From Sipunculus nudus (Eukaryota; Annelida; Sipuncula; Golfingiida; Sipunculidae): 64,000 bases of DNA. The notes below the pieces were generated by a model. That model made no database searches and had not been told where the DNA came from. It saw only the letters and a program-made list of their open reading frames with translations. Shown one piece after another: positions 1 to 12,127 of this stretch. The DNA is taken from assembly GCA_026874595.1 (NCBI GenBank), contig CM049308.1:70838624-70902623 (forward strand), written 5' to 3'. A program made the translations under genes and the position numbers. How positions within the stretch are numbered: the first letter of the stretch is position 1; every line of letters starts with the position of its first letter.

Positions 1-83
1 ATTAACCTATGCTTGTATCCATCCTGTGTAAGTTTGAGGAGTCAAAATCAAAGATTATAGAATAAATCAGAATCAGATCTTAC

Positions 84-3000
84 ATTTTATCAGAAGCCAT
101 TTTTGTATAACCAATAGCCAGGGCATGCTCCTTGCCTTCTGCCATGATGGCCTGATATGGGTTAAGGAACACTGGAATGAATATCAGTAATAGAAACCAG
201 TAATCTGTATGGTAAAGCACTCACCTATGATAAGTGATGTACCACAAAAGAAAAACATTTTATGTAATATTTGATAAACAATCAGCTTCCTTTCACATCC
301 TGAGCATTAAATGGTGTGAAATAATACTTATTCTTAATCTCAGATATCTGTTATCACAGATATGAGTAACTTATTTATATATTTTTAATAATTAATTTAT
401 TGCTGATTATATGGCATCAAAATCTCCAATAAATACTGAAAAGGAAAAATCCATATGAATGAACAACGTACAATTCTGAAGGTTAGGTAAATATATTATC
501 ACGTGGGTTTGTTGTGTGTAGGGTGCATTGCATCCAGAACAGAGACTGGACCCTGATGTGATTGGCTAGTGCAAAGTGTGACGTCACAGGGAAAATTTAG
601 AAATGACTTAAATCCAGCAATTCATGTTGTTTTTATTCTTCCCAGAAAATCAGGGCTGACAGTGTCAGAAATACTAAGCTTTTGATCAGATCTAAGATTT
701 CTAGTCACAGGGGTTTCCCTGTGGCTGATGTCACTGCCGAGTCGACAGTGCTCACAGATGTACCAACAGCATTTTAACAAATCACACAACCACATATTTT
801 TTTGTGGGAAAAAAAGTGTGTTATATGATAATCCACAGAGATTTAGAATTGACCTTAAAGCTAAGTATACATCCTCTTTAATTGTTTTGACTACATTCAA
901 GATCAGGTAGGTTAGTCCTGCTCAAGTTCATACAATCAGATACAAATGCATACTGCGATATTATACAATTTATAAGATAATCACATTTTTCCTTATGTGC
1001 ATATACTGCAAGCTGTAGGAAGCAATCATTTGATAATGTTAACCTGAAAACTCTTCACTCTAAAGAAGGAATTTTGGTTCTTTAAAACCGACAGCGTGTA
1101 CCACCTGAGGTTAATCTCAAGCTTCCTTAAAGCAAAGGATACAACTACTTTATCTGCATCCACTCTGGCCATCTTAGCTCCAGGTGAGGTCAGGCCGGGA
1201 CACATGATGTTGGCTCCACTCAACACAAACCTGATGGCTCCCTTGTCAACTTGCATGTGTGGCAAAATAAACGGATCTGTGGATCAAGGAAATCCAGAAT
1301 CAGTTATGACAGTACAAGAAAATGCCAGCCAGGCACATGAAATATAATAGTATAGTAGATCTAATGTTCATCAAAATACATTTGGTTTTGTTTCTGACAT
1401 ATATAATTATAAACTCTATGTTAAAAATTTTTCCATTTAAAAATTGAAAAAGAGTCCTAATTTCTAAAAGTTGTCAATATAAATTTGTTCATTAAATAGA
1501 GTTTATATGTTAATATACCATTTTGTGACATTGTGGTTTCAAAGAGAACGTTCTTGAAGCAGAAACACATATATGGTGAATTTTTCTTCGCTTCAAGAAG
1601 CTTGAGGTTAAACAATGGTAAATGTAAAGCTTACATTTATGAAGAAGGCGGAGGGTAGGGTAGAAGGGGCCTTCTCTTTGTCTGAAGAAGAGCAGCTCTC
1701 CCTCCTTTCCTGATATCACTTCAATGTGTTCATGGCTACAATACATGAAGGAATATGATCAGGCTGACATAAGAATGGGCAAACAGGCTGTCTTACATAT
1801 CTCATTAGAATGGATGCTCAAGATGACTTATATCTCATTAGAATGGATGAATAAGTTGACTCATATCTCACTAAAATGGATGATCAAGTTAACTTATAAT
1901 ATCTCATCAGAATGGATGATCAAGTTGACTTATAACATCTCATCAGAATGGATGATCAGGTTAACTCATAATATCTTATCAGAAAGGATGATCAAGTTGA
2001 CTTATTTCTCATCAGAATGGATGGTCAAGTTGACTTATATCTTATCAGAATGGATGATAAAGTTGACTTATATCTCATTAGAATAGATGATCAAGTTGAC
2101 TAATAATAGAGTATCTCATCAGAATGGATGATCAGGTTAACTTATGATACCTTATCAGAATGGTGATCAATTTGACTTATATCTTACCACAAAATTCAGA
2201 AGGAAGATAATTTTCATATTCTCGACATCTGAGAAAAATTATTTTAAGATGGTCGCCAAATTAGAACAAATATGGCATCTCAACAGAATGGATGATCAGG
2301 TTAACTTTATTATCTTATCAGAATGGATGACCAAGTTGACTGATATCTAATCAGAATGGATGATCAAGTCGACTTATATCTCATTAGAATGGATGATCAA
2401 GTTGGACTTATATCTAATCAGAATGGATGATCAAGTTGACTTATATCTCATCAGAATAGATGATCAAGTTGATTTATATCTACTCAGAATGGATGATCAA
2501 GTTGACTTAAATATATATATATATGTGTTCATCCCCGTTTTTGTCTGTTTGTGTGTGTGTGTGTTTGTTCAGCACATAACTCACGCAATTGTGAATGGAA
2601 TCTCATGAAATTTTCAAGGCATTTTTGGAATGGGCCAATGAAGAATCAATTAAATTTTGGTGTGGATCTGTAGCATGATTGGCATTCGGGATGTCACCAA
2701 GTTATATTGACAAATATACAGTCACTTATGCATGAATAAACCTGGGAATATAGGAGGAATAAGTAAATGCAAACACTGTTTTGGAGCATCCCACAAAAGG
2801 GACCTCACTCACGTGGAGGCTTGCAATCCTTAGAATGCAGATTTCTAATTAGACCCATTAATATACCAGTGATGATGTTTTCTTTACTATTCAACACATG
2901 AACATCCTCCTGTGCCCTTCTGAAATAGTCATCCTAGGCAGTGATATCACATGGGTCTCACTGGTTAAGTTTCTCTCCGGTTTATAAATAATATATATTT

Positions 3001-6000
3001 TGGAAAAATAACCAAATTCTGCAACTTTGGTATTCAAATCATGGGGCTGAAATGCTGTATCAATAATCTAAAATTTACTTTTTGTGAGCTTTTTCAGTGG
3101 CTCACCATTCTTGCAGGAATCTCAAACAATGACCAGGCTAGACAATTAAATATAACATACTGTATTCTTAACCTGTACCCATGGCTTTCAAGAATAAGAC
3201 AAAATGTACCCTTCTGCGGCAGGTCATTGTTTACTCAAAGCCAACTCTTCCAGTTGGAAAATCTGGGATGTCCAGGACTACTTGTCTCAACTGTCAAACT
3301 TTAAAATAAAAATTTGTTATATTTTAAGAAAACACCTTGTTTCCATTTCACATGCCTTTGTTTACAAAATATTACTTATTCCATGAAGTCCTTACCACAG
3401 AAATACCCATGTTTATGTAATTTGCCTTGAAACAATTCTTGTCCAACATATTTGAACGGACTGCATTAATTATCCTCTTCACTACATTTATACCTATGCT
3501 GCTGTTGTCTTAAGAAGCCCCAGTGCATTATGGGTGGAAGCTTTTAACACTCACAAACCCTAACTAAGGAAGTCATACACTTATGAGTCTAACTCTGCAC
3601 AGTGTGGATAGATTGGAGAGTCTTGGATGCTAAGGCCAAATTTCATTCAATTTTTGAGTGTCCCAAGGGGAGGAATCTGTGTCCCTTTTTGAAGGCTTCT
3701 CTTCTATATACTTCTTAAATTGTCCTGTCTGCTTGTTTGTCCTAGAAAACACGCAGAAACAGGCCATGACAGTGGGCCAGTTAAGCTATCAGCATCAGTC
3801 AGATGACCTAACTTACACAATGCACACCTATTTGGATCTTCCACTTGCACACAAATGAATTCCCGGCAGCATCACATCAAAGGTCTGCAGCACATCATCA
3901 CGCCCCTCTAAACCTCTACTGGTGACCTTCAGGCTTCACCTTTGCCCATTACCACTATGACATAAATAATTGGTTCTCTGTTGACCACCATCAGTCCTTA
4001 CCTCACCGATCTCGCAAGTTTGCTACTTAACAGGTCTTGGGGATACACTACTCGGCAATATAACCTTCCTCTGCAACAGGACTCAACAGGTCCCCATTTC
4101 CTAGTAAATGTTAAATTTAATCATTTCTATTGAGTATTTTACATTTTTACCACATCATTACATTTATATATATAATGTTATTATAACACAATTATCTGAT
4201 TACAGTGAAATGCAAGGGTCAGCTGTCAGTTGTTTTCGTGGCTTTTGACTGGTTCATTTGAGGAAGACAAGTCGATAATGGTCAGTGACACTACTACTTA
4301 CAAGAGACAGCTTTAATCCTCGCAGTCCTACAGCCAGAAATGTGTGTCTGATCAGACATTCAGCCACAAAGAACCAAGCACTCAAGAGATTTTTTATGCT
4401 TTTCCCCTCATGTTCTGAAAGCCATTGGGTATGTTTCAATATACATCCCAAGAAAGTCTTGAGCTGAGGACCGAGGTCAAGTCGGTCTCAATAATCAAGA
4501 CTGTTTTGTGAACAATCTTGATAAACATTTGATTGGTATAATAACCCAAATAGGTCTGGTTCAGTCTTGACGAGGTCTTGAGGTACAATGCTGTCAATTT
4601 GCCGGTTTATTAAAGATTATATTATAATATGTGGATAATCACAAGAATGCTGGCCTTTGGGTAATAATTAACCCAAGCATTGGCATTTCGGTCATAATAC
4701 AGATCTGTGTTTTAGATTTACGATAGCTGTGAAGTGAGCTGCATTCATGATGCACATGCTTTGAAATTGATGAGCAAAACAAATCCAAACAGTCGGTGTA
4801 AAATTGGATAATTATGTTAACACTGAGCAATGGTGGAGTTTAGAAAATGAATGAGTATAAACACTCCATAATGAACAAAATATTTGTTGTAACAAAAATA
4901 ATCTTAAATGTTTTGTTGTAAGTTTTAAATAACATAATAACACATTAAATTTTGCCAAATGTACTCCCTTTTAATCTGAGGTCACTATGTGTGTAAATTG
5001 TAAACCAATGTGTATACTGTTATTTAGTCTTGAGTTAAACCACAATAATGAAACAGTCTTGAGAGCGGTCCAACTCAATACCACTTCAAGACTCAAGACC
5101 ACACTTCAAGACTCAAGTCAATACTCAAGTCTAGACAGGTACATTGAAACCGGACCCCTAATGTACCACAACTACACACAGTGCTCAGTTAATCTGTAAA
5201 ATGCTTACCACTTGACGAGCTTGACTCCATCCTTCTTGGACATGATCTGGTCCAGGTACTCCTCAACATGAGGAAACTGTTCCAGCAGCTTAGCTTTGAT
5301 TCCCCGCTGGACGGAGGACTTGACATTGTTCACCCCAGATACATGCTCTTTCTCATCAAATCTGAAAGTATTTTATTTAAAATTAAATAGTTAAAAATAT
5401 TATTTTAAATTTAAAAGATGTTTTCCCATGGATTTTGTAAAATGATGCCACTAAAAAAACTTGATTTATGTATTTTAAATTGGCTGAAGCTCTATTTATT
5501 TTTATTTTTGCTTATATACATATAACCCCATTCTTTTTTTTTAAATGCTAGTTCAACTAAATTATACAGAATTCTATTTCAGTTTCAAACTAAGTGACAG
5601 GACAGTAGCACACAATTATGTTGGCATCAACTAGGCTTAGTGTACTTCACATGCAGGTCCTGGGTGTATAGTCATCTCCCTTTGCTGGGTCATAAGTCAT
5701 AATACAGAGTAACCCCAGAAAAGAGCATTCGTTTGTGAGTGAAACACAACTGCTACACCCAGTCTTCCATTACTAAATCGGCAGGGCTCTCAGCCTGGGA
5801 GGGGGCCAGCCATGAAAAATCTCACTGCTCTTCAACTAATTTTATTTTAAGCATGCGTTCGTCGGAGCATGCATTTTTTTTATCATGACTGCATTATCAT
5901 AAATTCTTAAATATATTATTATTACTAAATGTGGTCGGACAATGGTCCTCAGAGGGCCCCGTGATTTTGCAAGTGCTTGACTAGTTTTCATGTGGGTGAA

Positions 6001-9000
6001 AAATTAAGTTATATTTGAAAAAATATGACAAGCAGAAACAGGTTTTTATCCATATGCATGAGGGAAAAAGTTTTACTGCGTCAAATGATATTAAAGAAGA
6101 TATGTCTGAAATAATGTGTGCAATAGAAAATCAATGAATGTAATCTATTAGCCATATTTGATTTTGAGCCAGTCTGTAATTCAATAGGTCTGGGCCCTCA
6201 TAGGCACCAATGATCCCTGTGAAATTGGGAAAGCAGCAGTAGGTTGTTGTTAAATTATTGTGTGAAAGAATATCAACCATCAGGCTGTAGCGGCCACATT
6301 GGAATTCCAACAGGTCTGTAATTCAACAGATCTGGATCCTGTATAAGTACCAATCATCCCTGTGAGTTTGGGAAAGCTGCAGTAGGTTGTTGTTGAGTTA
6401 TGGCGTGTGTAAGAAAATCAGCGATTGGGCTGTGGCGGCCATATAGGAATTCCGACAAGTCTGTTATACAATAGGTCTGGAGCCCTCATAGGTACAAATC
6501 ATCCCTGTGAATTTGGGAAAGCTTCAGTATGTTGTTGTTGAGATATCGTGCGCGAAAGAAAATCAGCAATTAGGCTGTGGTGGCCATATTGGAATTCCAA
6601 CAAGTGTGTAATTTGATAGGTCTGGAGCCCTCATACGTACCAATCAACCCTGTAAATTTGGGAAAGCTGCAGTATGTTGTTGTTGAGTTAATGCGCACGA
6701 AAGAAAATCAGTGATTGGGCTGTGGCGGCCATATTGGAATTCTGACAAGTCTGTAATACGAAAGGTCTGGAGCCCTCATAGGTACCAAACCTCCCTTTGA
6801 ATTTGGGAAAGCCCCAGTATGTTGTTATTGAGTAATCTCGCATGAAAAGAAATCAGAGATTGGGCTGTGGCGGCCATAATGGAATTTCGACAAGTCTGTA
6901 ATTTGACAGGCTGGAGCTCTCATAGGTACCAATCAACCCTGTGAATTTGGGAAAGCTGCAGTATGTTGTTGTTGAGTTATCGCGCGCGAAAAAAATCAGC
7001 AATTGGGCTGTGGTGTCCATATTGGAATTCCGACAAGTCAGTAATTTGATAGGTATGGAGCCCTCATAAGTACCAATCAACCCTGTAAATTTGGGAAAGC
7101 TGCAGTATATGTTGTTGTTGAGTTAATGCGCACAAAAGAAAATCAGTGATTTGGCTGTGGTGGCCATATTGGAATTCTGACAAGTCTGTAATTCGAAAGG
7201 TCTTGAGCCCTCATAGGTACCAAACCTCCCTTTGAATTTGGGAAAGCCCAAGTATGTTGTTGTTCAGTAATCGCGCATGAAAGGAAATCAGCGATTGGGC
7301 TGTGGAGGCCATAATGGAATTTTGACAAGTCTGTAATTCGAAAGGTCTGGAACTCTTATAGGTACCAATCAACCCTGTGAATTTTGGAAAGCTGCAGTAT
7401 GTTGTTTTTGAGTTATCGCGCGCGAAAGAAAATCAGCAATTTGGCTGTGGCAGCCATATTGGAATTCTGACAAGTTCATAATTCAATAGGTCTGGAGCCC
7501 TCATAGGTGCCAATCATCCCTGTGAATTAAGGAAAGCTGCAGTATGTTGTTGTTGAGTTATCGCGTGCGAAAGAAAATCAGCAACTGGGCTGTGGTGGCC
7601 ATATTTGAATTCTGACAAGTTCATAATTCAATAGGTCTGGAGCCCTCATAGGTGCCAATCATCCCTGTGAATTTAGGAAAGCTGCAGTATGTTGTTGTTG
7701 AGTTATCGCACACAAAAGAAAATCAGCAACTGGGCTGTGGTGGCCATATTTGAATTCAGACAAGTCTGAAATTCGATAGGTCTGGAGCCCTCATAGTCAC
7801 CAATCATCCCTGTGAATTTGGGAAAGCTGCAGAATGTTGTTTTTGAGTTATTGCGCGCGAAAGAAAATCAGCCATTGGCCTGTGGCTGCCATATTGGAAT
7901 TCAGACAAGTCTGTAACTCAATAGGTCTGGAGCCCTCATAGGTACCAATTAACCCTGTTAATTTGGGAAAGCTGCAGTATGTTGTTGTTGAGTTATCGCG
8001 CGTTAAAGATATTGTCACTGACGGAAGGACGGACTGACACGGTGATCACTATATGATACTTAATTAGCAAGTGCCCAATGTATTTATTCAGTCATCCACG
8101 GAAACCTCACCCGGAAACGACCCAGAGATCGTACGGACATCGCCATCTTGCCCAGAGATCCACCAATGAGTGCTTCCCACTGATTCCCACTCGACACAAC
8201 AGATGCCGCCACATACATGTCTGACTTCCCCGCTTTGATATGTTATATTAGTCCATGAGCCAGACCCAAAAAAAATGGGTTTGACTACCAAATAGGGGGA
8301 CTAAATGCTGTTATGTTATTCAGTTACTACAGCATCTGAACTGTATGAAAACATGTGATGGACATGCAGTATGCCTAGCTAAATGTCTTTTTGGCGGCCA
8401 TCTTTAAACTATATCAATTTTTTGTGTACAATTTAATTTTTGGTATAATTTGGTTTTTTGATCGGTCTTGGCCACATAATATTTACCAAGTGCTAATAAA
8501 ATTGCGAAATATAACTTTCTACAGATACACAAACAAATTTTGATGAATTATTTGAGATAAATATTGAAATATTGATTCATTTTGTATTAAAAATTTAAAA
8601 AAAAAACTTATTTTTAGAATATATTTATATATATTGCAAAATACTTATTATAGTCTAATTATTTAAATGCATTACATATATGTATACAAAATAATCAAGA
8701 TATGGCATATTTTCTGCAATATTTAATAGTTTTTAGGCTTTTAAAGTGATGCTGTGTGATAACATTAGTAAAATCACCTAATATGGCCCGTCAGCAATCA
8801 CGTTATTGTAGTTTAAATAAATCATTAAAGAGGTCATCTTTTATCATCCTATATTGTCAAAATGTTGAAAAATCTAGCAAAGTTTATCTGCTAATTAGCA
8901 AGAATCAAGCTTTTATAAAAAAAACAAAGCCCTCAGGCCTAATGCGAACCTGTGCAATGGGATATACATCAGTTAGAATAATGCCTCCATGATAACATGC

Positions 9001-12000
9001 TTGATCATTATACAAAAGGTGCTCGATGGCTTTTCAAGTACATGTGTGACACGTACATGTACATAACAAGTACTAAACATTTTGAACCCAAGTGCAAGCA
9101 CCAATTACTGAGCGTCACTCCCGGTAAAAAAGCTTATATACAACACAAAACTGACTGTAAATGGCACCACCAGTTTTGTGTATAAGAAAGCTCTTCAACA
9201 TGTTTGGACATACAAAATTCCAGGAAGATAATTCAAACCACTCTTAGGCAATATGCATAGATATATGAAACAATTGTAGATGGCGCCAAAGATATTGTAC
9301 ATGACAGAGCTGTCCAAAATGTACAGATATGCCTAATTTCAGGCTGATATATAAAATCACAACTGTTTTAAACAGGAACATACACTGTGCAAAAATCATT
9401 TAAGTTGGTGACAGCCATCAATGATGCATTAACATACCAACATTTCAGGTTGATACATGAAATGTTCTTGAGTTTGGTCAACAACGCTGATAAAGCTCAA
9501 CTGAGGAAGGCAGTTGCCCCTTAGTTGTGGCTAAGTGCCAGGTGTAGCTACTGACCTTTACCGTGCTGCACTGACTGTACTTTTAACCTGTTGTCTAATC
9601 TGAAACAGTTGGCGTTCTGCTTAAGATAAAAATAGATAGAGACAAAATCTTGGTCTGTCGCCTACTCTGAATTAGTTGGCAGTCTGTCAAGCAGTTTATA
9701 GAATCAGACATGATCTTCGCCTGTCGCCAACTCTGAATTAGTTGGCAGTCTGCCAAGCTGTTCATAGATACAGACAAAATCTTGGTCTGTTGTTAAAAAT
9801 GTTTACACAGACTGAAAGACTCTGGTAAAATGATTTTTTCATGCTGACATATTCAAAAATTTTTTATCAAAAATGTTTAGTGCTTTGAAAGTAAAACCAG
9901 AATACAGATATTTTTTTTTCGTGCATTTATCTTACACATAAGTTAGACATGGACCAATAACTTTTATGTTGCCAGTAGACCTCTGCTTTTATACCAAGAG
10001 AGCTCAGTCTGTTACTACAACAAATGTACTAGCTTTGTTTACTAAATTATTTAAATCTCCTTTATTTAAAAGGGTCAAATAATTCAGCCGAAATCATTTA
10101 AGTAAACTCTGATCAAAGAAGGACATATAAGAATCGTTTTGGTGCATATTTTACAGAATTTGAAACAACAGGTTTGCAGAAAAAGACTATTGCAGCCCTC
10201 AGTTTGATACTAGTTTGATACAGACCAACTTCAGCTTTCCTTGATCAATGTACTCGGTGTATTCCTATATAACTGTGACAACCCTACCCAAGGATAATTC
10301 TTGTGAAAAATTATATCATTCGGCCTGCAGTTTCATTGTTACAGATTATGATGCAGAAGCTGAAAAGGGATAAAATTAAAAGGTGTTTGCTCGTAAAAAC
10401 AGGTCAATGAAGTCGGTGCCACAAAAAAAACTCAATCTTTCAACATTTGACATGTCACTGATTTTGGCATAAAATTTTGGGATACTTGCTCTTGCTGTCC
10501 CTGAGAATTTAACTGGGTGGGAGAGGGGGTGTCTCTGCAGCCCCTTCTAGGCAGATGAATATGCAAATTTGTTGACTACCACACTAACACATAAATCATA
10601 TTATAAAATATTTCAGTGATCCCTAAACGCTCTATGTGATGAACACATTCCAGTTAAAGACCTGCTTTTGGCCACACCTTCTCACAACTACCCCATGCAA
10701 GGGGACATGATAAGCAGGGGACATGATAAGACCTGAAAGAAACACTGTTTTCCCAGAGCTGGAATGCAGCGGTCCGCTTAATAAACTGTAATGCACTTAT
10801 TTTAAAGTAAAAACACTTTTGCTTCTTTGGTTTTATAGTAGTAAAAGTTTTCGTTCTTTTAAGTAGTGGTAAAGTGTAGTTGTATACAGTAGTAGAATTT
10901 ATAACTGAGTTGAATTTATATCACTTTTGAGATAGGGGAGGGGTTTCTAGAAATTTCAGTTTCTTTAAAATTAAATTACCAAAAATAAAAAAAATTTAAT
11001 TAAGCTTATGATTTTCAGAGGAAAAGGATATATAAAATTTGTGGGGTGATTTGATTTAAAGACACTACTAAATTTGTTAAAAAACAAATTTTCGAGGGGA
11101 TTTTCGACCTTTCCACTTTTACATAGTTAGTTGCATTTAGTAGAGCTCGTAGTGGTAGAGATAAGAAAAAAAAAGAAAATAAAAAAAGGTCAGTCAGTCA
11201 ATTTGCCTCCACGTGGTACTGACCGGGCAACAGGCATTGATGTAACTTTCACAGAGATATATCAATGTCTGGCGAAAGGTTGACGGGAAAAATAAATAAA
11301 TAAACATAAATAATAATACTTAATAATATAATTTTTTTATTATATATAGGTAAATATAATTAGTTTATTAAAACAGTTTATTATAATATATAAATACAAT
11401 ATCGTATCAAATACATATCTATAACATATCAATATATTATTATCATTTTATTTAATATTGTTAATATCGGAAAATAAAATTTATATGAATTAACATTCCA
11501 GTTAGAAGCTATAGGCTGTGTGTAAAACCCGGACGCCGATTTTACAAAAATTGACATATTTTAATAACTACTCCTCAAATACCTATAAAATTTCACATGA
11601 CCATTGTCCGTATATAGATCTATGATCCTACTGAATAACGTGAATAAATATGGACTAATTATAATTTTATTATGCGTCATTCATCTCGGACGCGAGTCGG
11701 ACGTCGGCCGGACGTCAACTGAAATGCAAGTATTTTGCACTTATGGTGAAATTTATCTGTGCAAAAGGAATTCAGATATACAGTTTTGGAATAAAAACTC
11801 AAGCACAGCCAATCCTTTGCTTAAATTCCCCACATTTATTTAGTTATCACCGATTTAATCACTCTCAGATGCGGTTTGGGGATTATCAAGGGCTGTTCCA
11901 CAAATAGGACACCCTTTCTGTCACCTGTGTGACCCCAGAGGGCGCTGGTGCATTTTTAAACTCAAGGTCTCAGTGCCATTTGAAATTTATTCCCGTTTTT

Positions 12001-12058
12001 ACGCTCATTTGCTAGGAAAATTTTAAGAAACATGGTATGTGTCACAAAAGAATTTTTT

Positions 12059-12127
<69 letters not shown>

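Noticed and set aside
152-171. Upstream acceptor (TTCCAG) for the last visible MCTS1 exon
   Set aside because: Using it would add 20 nt and break the frame; the acceptor at 152-153 restores the conserved VVAIMAEGK junction.
1724-2086. 120-residue plus-strand open frame with 11-residue periodicity
   Set aside because: It is the minisatellite read in its open frame, intronic to MCTS1 on the other strand; no start context or conserved domain.
6171-8010. CRISPR-like array
   Set aside because: Repeats of ~145 bp without unique spacers, in an animal genome; a tandem satellite-like array.
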